DNA of 64,000 nucleotides from Enchytraeus crypticus (GCA_905160935.1 CAJHZI010000197.1:1-64000), one strand, 5' to 3'; counted from the first letter of the stretch, positions 43,138 through 54,939 are shown. Numbers and translations: made by a program. Notes: generated from the letters alone by a model not told the origin.

Positions 43138-43182
<45 letters not shown>

Positions 43183-43200
43183 GGGTGTACCGGACTAGAT
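43021..43200 (-). mobile_element. LINE 3'-end fragment and (AT)n
   Basis: TCTTCAGTGCACTGCCAAGT and AGCAGGTTCAAGATACAT resemble the 3' end at 37,375. An (AT)n run follows at 43,140-43,180. Confidence 0.6.
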
Positions 43201-43229
43201 TTTTTCATATCCGCCGGAACTGGATTTAA

Positions 43230-43312
43230 AACAAAGCGATATCACTGACACGCCAGCCCAGAATGTGAACCCCGCACAGAATGTGAACCCCGCATACTGA
43301 TTTGCGATTGGA
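43230..43312 (-). mobile_element. SINE fragment with 18-bp tandem duplication over box B
   Basis: Minus-strand copy of the 40,745 SINE. The unit CAGAATGTGAACCCCGCA occurs twice in tandem (43,259-43,276 and 43,277-43,294). It contains GGGGTTCACATTCTG, the B-box equivalent on the minus strand. Confidence 0.8.
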
Positions 43313-43800
43313 AGTCGTCATCATGTATCATTTAGTTATTAACTATATCATCAGGGTTTGGTCAATTAATCACTAGGTGGTTAATTGATGAACCATTAGA
43401 TTAATTAGATTAATTAGGTTAATTAATTAGAACCATTACTGATTAACTAGATAAACCATTCACTAGGTTATAAGCGTATGTTCAATAAAGCTGTTCAAAC
43501 ATCATTACCAGGCTCAATAAAATCATCATCATTAAATAATTAACTAGTTTATCTATATATGCTCAATCTATTCATCATCGTTATCAATTTATGCTCAATC
43601 AGTCATCATTATTAAGTGATTCATTAAATTAGGATATCAATTTACATAGACCTATGCTTCATGAAGATGACTTCATTGTCAGGAAGTTAACTGCTTCAAT
43701 CAAATAATTATTGAATCATTTATTAACTAATTTATCGTGAAATACTCTATCAAAGTATCACCATTACGATATAAACTAGCTAGGTTATATGGTATACTTA
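43313..43800. other. AT-rich intron sequence with short TTAATTAG repeats
   Basis: GATTAATTAG-type repeats at 43,395-43,430 and ATCATCATT words at 43,515-43,620. No gene. Confidence 0.5.
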
Positions 43801-43945
43801 TTAAAATCATAATTAAGTCTTCTGGTCTTCTTCATTGAGGTAAATTTTCAGCAACTTTTGATATATCAATTTTTTCCTTAAGGTCCATTTTTCACAACCA
43901 TACAATAGAGTGGTTCGAATCAAAGTTTTCACTATCCTGATGAGC
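43800..43945 (-). mobile_element. LINE C-terminal fragment
   Basis: Minus frame with RIVKTLIRTTLLYGCEKWTL and RKK, as in the 37,370 family. The upstream part of the same frame (to 44,100) shows no similarity. Confidence 0.65.
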
Positions 43946-44639
43946 CAACTATAATCATGTTTACTAAACAGGGTTGCACCCCCACCCAATTCCAGTCTAG
44001 TGTTCCTGGTAATGAAAATAAAGTCCTTTTCAAATTTCAATCTTGTACTTTCATGCATACGTGAGTATACTACAATACAATATAAGCCTACCATTGGCAC
44101 AGTCTAGACTTTCATAAACTTTGTACTTTATATTGCAGTTTAATATTAACCTATATTAAACTACTGTATACTTATAGCTGAAAAAATTTACATCAGTCTT
44201 CAAAGTGTCTGCTTCGCAGTGCAACTCGACGAGCCATAGAATGGATTAAATTACAAATAGTCTCTGGCTATTTGCCTTTGACAAATAGTCTTTGAAATAG
44301 TCTTTGACTATTCTGACTGCAGAATCTCTGAAGCAATCTACAGCGCAGTCAACGCATTCAGTTTATTCTCTTCTGTAGTTGATCTTGATATCAACCATAT
44401 AGAATTTCAGAGCATCACAGATTTCTTGTGGTTACAGTTAATACATGCTCAAGAGGAAGACAACTTTATTGCAACATTTTTCGTAAATGTCGGCCAAGCT
44501 GCGTTTCTGCAATTCATGGATTAACCTGTCGATGGTGACATTAAGAGCCGTCGCCCTGAATCTATCTGTACCAAATAGTTCAACCTTATTTCACTTAGTT
44601 CAACAATCTTTAAATGGGCACCCCCAGCAAAGAACAAAA

Positions 44640-45515
44640 GTAGTCAATTCTTCCATTTTTTCAAAATCTTGCTCTTACTCCTACTCCCAAGGCAAAAAAC
44701 CTTGGTGTCACATTTGATGAAAATCCTGGTTTCAAATCTCATATCTCATCTGTCTGTCGTTCATCTTTCTCCCAGATCCGTCAAATCAGACATATTTTGG
44801 ATATTCATCCGTCAATTATGTCAAATTCGTAAGTCCTTTGATATTTGATTCCGCCACTATATTAGCTAATGCGCTTGTCCATTCTAAACTTGATTACTGT
44901 AACTCCCTGCTGAATGATCTCCCAAAGACCGGTTCTAATTCGTCTCCAACACGTTCAAAATTCTCTTTCTCGAGTCGTCTGTAATGTAAAAATACTCAAA
45001 TCCCACACCTCTCCTCTTCTTAAGAAACTGCACTGGCTACCAGTATCCGAACGTATACAATTCAAGATAGCTTCCTTGACCTTCAAAAGTTTAAATTATG
45101 GTAAGCCATCCCATCTGTCTGACTGATCTTTTATCCATCTTTCAACCCTCTCGTAGTCTTCGTTCCTCTACTAAAAACCTTCTCACTGTACCAAATATTA
45201 AATCTGCCATGGGCAGACGCTCCTTCATGTTTTCTGCTCCGACAATATGGAACTCTCTGCCACAAGACCTTCCATCTTGTAATTTTATTGGTACTTTCCT
45301 TGACAAGCTAAAACCCATCTCTTTCCGCCATTGGTCTAAATTTTGACCCGCTTGCCTTGGATCTTGGATTGCACTGTTTTGATCTCGCTTTCTCTTGTGG
45401 TCTCTGCGTACTCAGTCGTCATCGTGTGGTGCTTTGGCACCTGTTTGTGTAGTGTCTGCAAGAGACGTCCCTGACATTGCCTTATGACGAGGAACCGGAC
45501 GTTAAATTCTTATTG
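44640..45515 (+). mobile_element. LINE RT C-terminus and 3' end (CR1/L2 group)
   Basis: Frames carry LGVTFDENPGFKSHI, LIRLQHVQNSLSRVV, LKKLHWLPVSERIQFKIASL, FQPSRSLRSSTKNLLTVPNI and APTIWNSLPQDLP. The 3' UTR includes CCGGACGTTAAATTC and a TTGATTGATTGA tail. Frame breaks at about 44,830 and 45,120. Confidence 0.85.
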
Positions 45516-45799
45516 ATTGATTGATCATATGTAAAATGTTAATTTAGTTAATATATAGGCGCTAGTCAACGACTATTTAGTATTCATTGAATAGACTAAA
45601 ATTAGATGTATCACTAGGTATAAAATGTAAGATTTAAGAGAAAGAACTGCCTAAGTTACAGGTTAAAGTAGTAAAATAATGACGAGACAACAAGTGGTGC
45701 GTGTGTTCTTGTCACTGTTCTCGCAGCATTGCTGTTAGACTTTCATTAGTTCGGCTTGGTGATAAATGACTGAGAGGAAAACTTCAAACAAGCATCATT

Positions 45800-45945
45800 G
45801 TTGCACAGAGAACCGCACGGTTCATGGTTGAGACAGATGCCAACCGAGTTTTATGAGATGGACACCCTTAAAATAGTGTCTCGATGGCAGAAATGCATTG
45901 CTGTTGAAGACTTAGTCGAAAAATGGAGGATATATGGCTACGCAT
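45800..45945 (+). pseudogene. Possible mariner-type transposase C-terminal remnant
   Basis: EFYEMDTLKIVSRWQKCIAV, then ED-VEKW resembles the end of mariner transposases (F-x-x-GI-KL-RW-KC). No TIRs or DDD catalytic region seen. Weak call. Confidence 0.35.
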
Positions 45946-47100
45946 TTCTGATCATTTTATTTTATTGTGACATCTCGCTATTTCTGAATGAAGTTAGCCT
46001 CTTTCCTTTTGGAAAGCCCCACATTGGCCTGTTATTAAAAAGACGGTTGGAGGTTTCATACGCAAAGAGTGCCTATGCGCAAACAAATGCACAAATGCTG
46101 TTGAAAACTTTCTTCGTCGGAAACTTGTTTTGCGCCTATATCCTAACATATACATAACATAACATAACGCAACATAACAATATTGCACTTATGACTAAGA
46201 TTATGATAACGCTTATTTAATTTTATTTGTTACACGTTCATTGATGTGATTACTCTGTGAATTTTGTAAAATTTTATGTAAAAATAGAACATATTTTCTC
46301 TCTCTCTCTTAATTATACTGGGCCAGGAAGCACAATTGCTTGTTTACCTTTTCCTGGTGCACGTGGTGTCAAATTGACCATAGAGTTTCCATTTGGCTAC
46401 ATAGCGTTTTTCTGGTTATTAAATTTCATGCCCCTAGTACTTTTCTGTTATTTAGTTGGCCACCCTAATATATGTTTATTTCGTCTTGCTGGCAATATTC
46501 GAATTTTGTAATGTTTTAATTTTTACTTTTTCTTAGTTGGATAACGTGGGATCTATTTGACCCCATATACCAAAATACTAAATTTCGATATTATAGCAAT
46601 TAAAAGCAGCAATTAAACCACGACTTACATGTAGTTTTTCATATATTTCAAAATAATCTGACAACCGCAGATAGATAATATACGAAATGGAACATACGAC
46701 CTTAATTACAGTGTACACTATACGAGAAGATAATGCAAATAGTATTGCAAAATTCAAAAACTACAGCTTAAACCAAGATTAAATTAGTCATAGTTTAGTA
46801 GCATCATTTAGTATCATGCAGGTCATGAAGTTTTTATCACTCATGGAGCTCCTCTTAGCTGGTATTGCATAGCATCTTTTAGCAACGTTTGTTTGGGTTC
46901 GATATGAATGTTGGTTTAGTGGGGGCAAACGCGGAGCCAGCAATTGGTCAGGATTATAACTGTTTGCCCTAAATAGCATTTTATCAGATGACTGGCAGAG
47001 ATCCTCAAAAGCTAACATTTTGTTATAGAAATTAACCTTTGCACATCTAAAAATGCTTCCAACGGTTTCTATCATAGCATAGGTCAACCCCATCAAAACT
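45946..47100. other. Intron sequence, nothing recognised
   Basis: A CATAACATAACATAACGCAAC repeat lies at 46,148-46,175. Frames at 46,257-46,511 and 46,788-47,150 show no family resemblance and are likely chance. Confidence 0.5.
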
Positions 47101-48000
47101 GTGAGGCATAAAGTAATTGAGGGTAAGACAGGGCTGTTGTATTTCACCATTACTGTTTAATCTCTATGCCGAGATGGTTAAGGTTAAGGCGTTGGAAGAT
47201 ATTGAGGAAGGAAGAACTATTGAAAGTAAATTGCTGAAAGATATGAGGTTTGCACATGATCAAGGTATGCTTTCTAGTAGTGAAGCAGGATTGCAAAAGG
47301 TTCTGAATGTCATAGCATTGAGATATGGCATGAAGATTGGTATTAGGAAGACAAAGATTATGAAAGTGTATAGGAATCACAGGGATGTAAATATTACATA
47401 GGATGATACGCGATTGGAACAGGTGAGCTTCAAAGTATTTGGGCAACACCATCAAGGATGATGGAAAGTGTGAAACAGAAATATAATGTAGAATTGCACA
47501 TGCGAAAGAGGCTTTCGGAAATAGAAAGAAACTACACTGCACTAACAAAAGGCATTGGGAAAAGATACAGATTGTGAAAATATTAGTGTGGTCGACACTT
47601 CTGTATGGAAGTGAGACGTGGACTTAAAGAAAGAAGATATCAGGAAAACTAGAGGCAGTGGAAAAATGGTTATGAAGAAGGATGAAAAAAATAGTTGGAC
47701 TGACAAAATTACAAATGAAGAAGTTCTTGATAGAGTCGGTACAGATAGACAGTTAATAAATGTCATAAGAAATAGAAAGAAAACTCGGATAGGACATGTT
47801 ATAAGGGGGATGGTTTGCTAAAGGATGAAATAGAAGGAATCATGCAAGGGAAAATGGTTACAGGAAGACCGAGACATGGGATGCTGGAAGATCTGATAAC
47901 AAATTCATATATAAAGATGAAAAGGAGGCTGATGTTAGAATTGGTTGTAAGAGTTATATGCCATGGACAGCATATAAGAATATGGTCTGTAGGCTACTAG
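47100..48000 (+). mobile_element. LINE fragment, RT palm to C-terminus
   Basis: MRVRQGCCISPLLFNLYAEM (47,117), DMRFAHDQGMLSSSEAGLQK (FADD changed to FAHD), YGMKIGIRKTKIM, then after frameshifts DKITNEEVLDRVGTDRQLIN and GRPRHGMLEDLI (about 47,863-47,900). Same family as 1-1,660 and 37,370-37,800. Confidence 0.87.
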
Positions 48001-48131
48001 ATCGGGGTCTTAGTTCTTAACTGGAATCAGCTTCAGCTGTAATGCTTCGCATGATGTCATTTAAGCTCAAGCATACTACCTAATCTATTATACCAATCTT
48101 AAATTTTTGTTATCTGGAATACTGATTACAG

Positions 48132-48230
48132 CACTGGGGTATTCCATTGAGCAGACGATTTCGTGCTCTAAAGCTCTGGTTTGTAATACGTACCTATGGA
48201 ATAGAAGGTCTACAGAACTATATTCGTGAG
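48132..48230 (+). CDS. HDC: HDC-like exon: [11 protein letters not shown] (substrate-site Ser)
   Basis: Preceded by CTGATTACAG, followed by GTAAGA. 33 residues: [20 protein letters not shown] and [28 protein letters not shown] is one of the strongest family signatures. The Ser after PL matches human HDC (Ser354) where DDC has Gly. HWQ is changed to HWG. Confidence 0.93.
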
Positions 48231-48479
48231 GTAAGAATCTATAAATGTTAATGAATTTTGGAATAGGAAAACAGTCAATCCAAAATACATTAATATTGAA
48301 CTTATTGTGTCAGACGTTTTAGATAGCAATGATAAATTGCCACATTGCGTTTAATTATTCTTCATTTTGACCCAGTCACCTTTACTTACTGCAATTGAGA
48401 TCTTTTTGCAAGAGATCTAAAAGCAAAGCCAATCCATTTGTTCTCTGGTTTGCTGTAGCATATTAAAAAAATAGTATGC

Positions 48480-48780
48480 CATTTAATTAAGTCTTTTCTA
48501 TTCTTGGAGCTTTTGGATTTAGCAATTAATTTATGAACAATTGCCGATTAACATTTAAAGAGCAGTTTATTTTCTGGTGTACTATTTCACCTAAATTGTG
48601 CTTCAAGACTAGAGCGAAGTTTCTTTTGCTTAAGAATTTCAGGAGTGATAAAAGGTTTATTTGGTGATTTGCTGATCAACAACAGATGGTTTGTTTGGGA
48701 GGAACATGCTTGTTTAGAAGAGCTGTGACCATAGATTCAAACTGGAGTAAATCACTCTCGCACTTATTCTCTTCTTAAAA
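48480..48780 (-). mobile_element. LINE linker fragment
   Basis: Minus frame with KPFITPEILKQKKLRSSLEA and SKSSKNRKDLIKW, cognate of 24,905-25,111. Confidence 0.6.
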
Positions 48781-48879
48781 AATTATACTATTTTAAAATC
48801 TCTCAAAGTATAAAATTCAGCTTTCTTAGCATTCAAAGGGTTAAATTATTATCGATTTTATAGATAAATATTATCTATC

Positions 48880-49255
48880 TGACCTGCTATTAGTCTATTA
48901 ATCCACTCGCAGTCTTCTCTCTTCGGTAAAAATTTTCTTACTATACCGGACATTAGATCTGCCATTAGTAGGCGCTCATTCATGCTTTCTACTCCAACAT
49001 TATTGAACTCTTTGTCACAAGATTTTCGATCCTGTAGTTGTATTAGTACTTTCCTGGGCAAAATGAAAACTCATCTCCTTCCGCCATATTCTGACCCTCC
49101 TGCCTCAGATTTTTATCTTGCTTTCACTTGTGGTCTTTATGTACTCAGTCTTCACGCGTCTGTTGCTGCAGAGTCTGCTAGATGCAGAGTCTGCTTAAGA
49201 TGTCCTTGACATTGCCTTATGGCGAGAAACCAGACGTTAAATGTTTATTGATTGA
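48880..49255 (+). mobile_element. LINE 3' end, cognate of 44,640-45,515
   Basis: Contains CTGCCATTAGTAGGCGCTCA, LLNSLSQDFRS and the 3' UTR (TTGCCTTATGGCGAGAAACC, AGACGTTAAATG, TTGATTGA). Confidence 0.8.
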
Positions 49256-49729
49256 GAATTGTCGCCTAGATCTACTGTAGACGGTCAAGATGTTATCCAT
49301 GCATTTCAATTAATTCTTTAGTAATGTTTATAATCTGCTTGTGTAAATTCAAATATTTTTGATTGTGCCTAATTTTAAATTGTTTTAAATTGTCTTGGAG
49401 GCTGTAACATTCTGGCAACTTTGACATCGGATTTCAGAGAATTGTTTTAAGAAATTAAGAAATTGGTTCGATTACTTCATGTTTTTGCCATATTCATCTT
49501 CAGAATCAGAACATAGCCTCAGTTCATTTTAGAGGAACAAAACTAGACTTCATTCGACGTTGACGCATATGGAGATCAATCACGTTTATATTCACATATT
49601 CACAACGACCTAGCTCATGGTATGGAAATGTTTGCCATTTATCCTCATTTTGTACAAGCGGTTCATGGAAGGAACCATTTCCAACTATTGCGCATGTGCA
49701 CAAGAATTGTAGTAAGAATTTTATTATAT

Positions 49730-49990
49730 GGTATTACGATTTTCTGGTACGATGTGTTGACATCATGTATTCAACCATGTTCAAACGGAAGCTCCGATAG
49801 CTTAGGGTATAGAGCTAGGTTTTAGATCATGGGGTTCGGTTCTGGCTCGAGCAACTTTTAAATTTTTAAAGTTTCAGTTATGAAATTTAATCTGTTCCGT
49901 AAGAATATGGTTCGTTAGGGTTAGGGAGAAGGGTAGGGGTTAGGGTTAGAGATAGTTTTAAAAAATTACAATTAGTAACTTTTAACGCAA
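49730..49990 (+). mobile_element. tRNA-derived SINE with GGTTAGGG-type tail, second copy
   Basis: Matches 30,661-30,905 over upstream part (GATGTGTTGACATCAT), head (GCTTAGGGTATAGAGCTAGG, GGGTTCGGTTCTGGCTC) and tail (GTTAGGGTTAGGGAGAAGGG). B box is damaged. Confidence 0.75.
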
Positions 49991-50217
49991 AATTTGCAAT
50001 GTTGACAAGGTCAACGCTGACACTGTCAACGTTGACACTGTCAACCTGGTAGTTGGAATTTGGAAATGATTCCTGCATCGAACCGCTTGTCATGTTGTCA
50101 CCATGAAAGTTAGCAAAGGTCTTCATTTGGAGTTCTCTCAGGTGGCTCCCCTATTGTCTTATAAATATTGAACTTTTGTTACACATTACATGTAATTGCA
50201 AAAATTATTTTTTTCAG

Positions 50218-50319
50218 CATTGTCGATTGGCCAAGATGTTTGAGAGTGAAGTGTTGAAAGATGAAAGATTTGAAGTTCTTGGAAAGGTTACAATGGGTCT
50301 GGTTTGCTTTAGACTTAAG
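50218..50319 (+). CDS. HDC: HDC-like exon: C-terminal domain, FE...GLVCFRLK
   Basis: Preceded by TTTTTTTCAG, followed by GTAAGG. 34 residues, phase 0: HCRLAKMFESEVLKDERFEV then LGKVTMGLVCFRLK. Matches the start of the small C-terminal domain in HDC/DDC. Confidence 0.94.
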
Positions 50320-50324
50320 GTAAG

Positions 50325-50420
50325 GAGTCAGGCCCGTAGCGTGAGGGGGACCACGGGAGCAGTCCCCCTGCTAAAGTTATTAGCCCCTCTGCTAAATGCT
50401 TATATAACTACGGCCCACTT
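50325..50420. mobile_element. Possible short MITE next to HDC-like exon
   Basis: CAGGCCCGTAGCG at 50,330 and AACTACGGCCC near 50,401-50,412 form an imperfect inverted pair. Only a few bases from the exon donor. Weak. Confidence 0.35.
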
Positions 50421-51700
50421 GCTAAAACTGCTTGACAATCATAATGCATTAGATTCTTTAGGTATTTGTAATTTACAATGTGTCTTTTATAGCCGAGAAC
50501 GCTTATTGTTTTTACAATAAAGTCGTTACTAGTGGATCGATGTTCTTGAAATTTACATGACGCTATCAGCAACCATTTCGTTTGAATATCTTTTCAATTG
50601 ATTACGCTATATTCTTGCGAATATGAGTGAGTGGGGTTGAAATAAACAAATTACAGTGTAGGAATAGTCATGTTACATGTAGAGTAAGAGACAACGTCAC
50701 ATATATTTTATGCTAATGCGTAAAATAAGTGCATTTTTTTAAACGAGGAAAAATATGTGCAGAAATATCCGTCGTTGATAAAGTTATTGCACTTTTGTTG
50801 CATGCGGCTTATCACAAGGCTCAGGAGGGCTAGGTGAATCAGTTACTGACTGCAATGTTGGGGCGCAGCTAAAATCACTGTTGTAAAATGACATGAGGGT
50901 ACATGCAGATTCTCGCATGTACAACATGCATTAAAAGTTCAATAACTTCGTCAATTAGGAACAGATCAGCACGTACTTGGCTTCGCTTTGAAAATAATTG
51001 ATTGTACTTCAAGATTGCATTAGTATATTAAATGCAAATTTGTAAGATAAAATAATGTAAGATTTGATATATAATGTAAGATTTGTTCTTTACTGTCTTA
51101 ATAGAGAATATTTTTTGATTAATGTAACATGCCTGAATTCCTATACTGGAAATTTCGTATTTGACCCCACCCATATTCGAAAATCTATAACTTTACCGTT
51201 ATTCGTTATTATAGATTTTCTCACGAAATTTCGGAGTGTTAGACAGGATTGTCTGCTAGTCAAGTTTTGCAAATTAGAAGAATATCGGCCTATTCTTTGT
51301 GACTCGATTATAAATTCAATTTATGTTCTCAGTTATAAATACACAGTGTAGTACTGTTACAAACCATTTGTAGTAGGATGTGGGACTGCACTCAGACTCT
51401 GAGAAACTGTATTTTAATAATCAGAACTGTTGATTTCTGTATTATGAAGTCAAAAAAGTAATGATCATGACTATTTTGTGCTTGCTGGACTGTTATGATG
51501 ATGATATGTAGCTGAAAAGGTTTATCAATGGCAAATTTCAAAAACAAAAATAATCTACTATAATCATTGTAAGATGCTCCGAAAACCTACCGCTTTTTCA
51601 CTAATTAAAAAAAATTAATTTGGGGAGCAGGTGATACTGCACCATCTCCTTTCCCCACCCCTTTCACCACTTTAAGTTTAGTCTGCATAAAACAAAATGC
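50420..51700. other. Intron sequence, nothing recognised
   Basis: AT-rich. Direct repeat ATGTAAGATTTG(A/T) near 51,054-51,080. No gene or repeat family. Confidence 0.5.
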
Positions 51701-51724
51701 TTCCACAAAAATTTCTTTTATACC

Positions 51725-51985
51725 AATACCCCTGACTGTAGTATGTGCAATATCCATACTACAGTAAGCTAGTATCCCACTAGCATACCCCACCCATACC
51801 GTAAGGTACGGGTATGGTTCTTAACATACGGTACAGGTGGGGTACGCAAGTGGGGTACTCTACTACCCTCGGAACTGCACTGTACTGCTACTACTGCCTT
51901 CGGCCCTATAATTCCAGGGGCCGAGGGCAGTAGAGAAAACATTTTGAGCCCCGTATAATTTTTTCTGGTTGCGCCACTGTCTGAC
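51725..51985. repeat. Cluster of GC-richer hairpins
   Basis: CTGTAGTATG ... CATACTACAG (51,736-51,765), CCATACCGTA/TACGG, TACCCCAC/GTGGGGTA pairs (51,787-51,860), and CTACTGCCTTCGGCCCT facing GGGCCGAGGGCAGTAG (51,889-51,933). GGTTGCGCCACTG at 51,967-51,979 looks like a MITE end on the minus strand (CAGTGGCGCAACC). Confidence 0.7.
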
Positions 51986-52250
51986 CCCCCTGAAATATTT
52001 GGTCCCCACTAAAAAACTCGCGCCATGGAGCTGTATGGTGTTTTCACTTTTATGAAATTGTAAGCAATCTGCCGGTCGCAAAAAACATCCAATTAGCAAA
52101 GGTCTATCTTAAATAGTTACAATAGTTAAGAGCACATATGCCTGTAAGGAACATACAGGAAGCAACAAAAACACGGGTAGAAATATTTCAGAGCAGTAAA
52201 AACTCCTGCAAGCATGTTCATCATAGACGTTAAGTCTAAGGATAGAGAAT

Positions 52251-52425
52251 CAGGGACGAGATTAGGGGGCTCACGTAAGCCCCGTTAAATTCGGTTATCT
52301 TCCCTAACTTGAAAATAACCACTTGAAAATAAAAATTGAAAATAAAAAATTAAATTATATAGGGACTGGAATCAGCCCCTTCCCCAATTAGTCCCCCCTA
52401 TTTCACGACCCTAGTTTCGTTCCTG
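52251..52425. mobile_element. hAT-type MITE, 175 bp, 8-bp target duplication TAGAGAAT
   Basis: Ends CAGGGACGAGATTAGGGGG and, inverted, CAGGAACGAAACTAGGG. Flanked by TAGAGAAT at 52,243-52,250 and 52,426-52,433. CAGGG termini with 8-bp duplications are hAT hallmarks. No coding capacity. Confidence 0.88.
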
Positions 52426-52577
52426 TAGAGAATGTTATGAGAAGAAAGCAATGACAATTTAACTTCATAAATAAAAGGATATAAATTAGTTAAAAGCTAT
52501 GATCCAATTACAAAGTTTAAAGTGTGTACACGCAGACGACTGTTTATGAAATTGATATAAATCACTAGACCTGAGAC

Positions 52578-52603
52578 TTCGTGTCAACTTCGGTTGACAC
52601 GAA
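52578..52603. repeat. Perfect hairpin, 11-bp arms, TTCG loop
   Basis: TTCGTGTCAAC, TTCG, GTTGACACGAA. The loop closes with C and G, the very stable cUUCGg form if transcribed. No gene is linked to it other than the host intron. Confidence 0.9.
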
Positions 52604-53479
52604 TACCTTGATAAATAAAGATGATCAAACGTTTCCTCAAAGACACACTAAGCGATGCTGATAGTGCGGGAGGGGAGAGTGACAGTGAGACAGAGAAAAA
52701 AACATGATATTGCTCATAAATAAAATCAGCGATCAAGATCCAGAATTTAAAAAAAATACATGTAATTAACAAAACCATAGGAGATAAAATTAAATACTAA
52801 AATCACAGCCTCAACGTCAATGATCAAGTCATCAACTCTTAAGGCTAGTACTTAAACTCTAACGTCAAAGATTCAATATTTAATGCTAGGCTTTAGTCCT
52901 CAAGGTCTTGGCCCAATTAATTAAAATCCAGGGCCTATGTCATTGTATGAAGACTACAGGAAAGCCCATAGTATCGTAGTATGTAACGCCCATGACTTGA
53001 ATAAGACCAAAGTCACGACTTAACAGTTCACGACTTAACAGTTGAAGGATCAATCCTTCAATCCTATCTGATTGAAGGATTAATTTAAAAATTAATTACT
53101 GAATTAATTAATTAAAGATTAATTTACTGTAGGCCTACCTTTTAGTGTACGAATATACTATAGAGTAAAGAAGGATATGTATTTTTCTTGCATTTATACT
53201 ACCTAAGAATTGCAACAATCCTTTTTGTGGTAAAATATAATTAAGGTATGGATAAGGCATAGACTTTGTGCAGGGATTAACTTGTTGATCTAAAGAGTGC
53301 TCTTATGGAGCGAGAAAACAGACTCTGAGTATGAATATGTACCTTGAACCTGCCACTTAGCAGTGCGCTGAAGAGAAGAGAATATGATTAAAGTTAAGAC
53401 AAAAATCCTCCATTAAGTAATTAATATCAATTCTAAAAACAATTAATATGACTCTTGTTCGATAAATATGTCCCAACAG
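52604..53479. other. Intron sequence with short tandem repeats
   Basis: CACGACTTAACAGTT twice in tandem near 53,013-53,042, followed by TTGAAGGATCAATCCTTCAA palindromes. 53,325-53,380 (CTTGAACCTGCCACTTAGCA, GTGCGCTGAAGAGAAGAG) is a plus-strand scrap of the LINE 3' end seen inverted at 43,021. No gene. Confidence 0.6.
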
Positions 53480-53731
53480 GGATTTAACCACAGGACGCAG
53501 ATGCTACTGAGAGCCATCAATATGTCCGGCAAGATCCACATGGTACCAGCTCTTATCAACGAGAACTACGTCATCCGCTTCGCTGTCTGCTCGCAGCAGG
53601 CCCGCGAGGAAGACGTTACTTATGCCTGGCACGTCATTTCCGAGATGGCGACAGGTGTGGCGGCGGCGTGTGACAACGGCGGCGCCGACGATGCAGTCTT
53701 CAAGCAGATCGAAAGAATCGCTTCTCTCGAG
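53480..53731 (+). CDS. HDC: HDC-like exon: end of the conserved C-terminal domain
   Basis: Preceded by CCCAACAG, followed by GTATGA. 84 residues, phase 0. It contains LLRAINMSGKIHMVPALINE, NYVIRFAVCSQ and DVTYAWHVISEMA, the family C-terminal domain (K-H-V-...-R-A-C-...W..I). Then a Gly/Ala/Asp linker (AAACDNGGADDAVFKQIERI) extends past the usual end of DDC, as longer invertebrate HDCs do. It is noticeably GC-richer than its surroundings. Confidence 0.94.
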
Positions 53732-53883
53732 GTATGAACAAAGATCGACCGAATTTCGGTTTCGGCGCTGAAAGTACCCATATAACAACTTTCGGTATAC
53801 TTTCAGCTTCGATCGAAAATTACATAATAAATTTCGATTTACCTTCGATTTCGGCAAAAGATAAAGCGAAATTTCAATAATAT

Positions 53884-54689
53884 TGTCAGAACAGGGTCTA
53901 AGCCTGATTCACAAATTGTGAGACACATTGACGTTAAACCCTATTCCGGCCTCGATAAACTCAGTATAGACTAAACTAATTAAAACATAACAAAATCAGT
54001 GTTCAGAAATTAAATAATAAAGTAGTATTTAATAAAATAAAATAAGAACATTAATACATTAATGCTGGCATAATAAACTCAGAATCAAACATAGCACAAA
54101 TCACAACCCCTACATTCCACTCAAATTCAACACTGTAACACCTTCTACTCAGTACAACATAGCTAAACTATAACTTTAAAGAACCACCCTTAAAACAACT
54201 ACTATAACTATAAATATAAATATAAATAACTATTAATATAAATAACTATAAATATCTATAAATATAGACCCGACGACTAGGTTAGAACTAATCTATACAG
54301 CCTGGTGTTATAGTAAAATTAGAACTAAAACTAGCGTGCTACTAATATAAAAGCCTGCTATAGGCTACTGGACTTATAAAACTCACTGACACTCCACTAT
54401 AACTACACCAATAGTATCCTAGTACTATAAACTAAAATATCTACGACTAGTTTCCTGTGGTACTATCGTCTATAACTAAACAATTGACTTGGAAAACCTC
54501 TTATAAACTAAATCTACCTAACACGCCATGACAACAAAAAATCCAAGTCCCCGAACATCGCTCACAACAAACAGCATTATCTTCTTCGCAGCGACGCGCA
54601 ACGCGCGACATCAACAACAATACAACAATTCAATAAAAAATATTGATTCCACAAGTACGCTTCCATAACTAGAAGTACGAACCCTGACA
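53884..54689. mobile_element. Solo LTR, 806 bp, 5-bp target duplication AATAT
   Basis: TGTCAGAACAGGGTCTA at the start, GAACCCTGACA at the end, AATAT at 53,879-53,883 and 54,690-54,694. The same TGTCA...TGACA type as the other LTRs here. It lies 150 bp after an HDC-like exon. Confidence 0.87.
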
Positions 54690-54734
54690 AATATTAAGAA
54701 TAAATCATAATATTAATAGTAATAATAATAATTA

Positions 54735-54930
54735 TCAGCAAGTCTGGAAGCAAGCCCGTCTAGCAGTGATCAAGGGTGATTTTGAAATTCGTCTTGCTTC
54801 CCATATCGAGCCTTCAGAATTTTTGGCCGCATCCATTGGACCAAAGCAGTTGCAAGACGCCATCCTCATCAAGTGCTCCACTGCTGCCGACGCATCTGTT
54901 GACGAAGCTTTGTCAGTTTGAAGCAAAGGT
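54735..54930 (+). mobile_element. LINE fragment, upstream part of the CxCG/PDG family
   Basis: Open frame VWKQARLAVIKGDFEIRLAS, HIEPSEFLAASIGPKQLQDA and STAADASVDEALSV, stop at about 54,921. The end DEALSV corresponds to VALSVWSK at the start of the 26,441 fragment, so the two pieces adjoin in the full protein. An AG before it might look like a splice acceptor for the decarboxylase, but the protein does not fit. Confidence 0.7.
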
Positions 54931-54939
54931 CACACCACC

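Noticed and set aside
46257..47150. Frames of 84 and 120 codons as host genes
   Set aside because: No recognisable domain, no family similarity, AT-driven composition; the second overlaps the start of a LINE on the other strand.
49900..49970. GGTTAGGG repeats as interstitial telomere sequence
   Set aside because: Only a few imperfect units, shared with the 30,661 element at the same position, so they are a SINE tail.
54735..54926. Open frame after ATTATCAG that could be another decarboxylase exon
   Set aside because: The peptide (LASHIEPSEFLAASIGPKQL) has no place in the family and matches the upstream part of the LINE at 26,441; it ends in a stop, whereas the 59,157 exon joins in frame.
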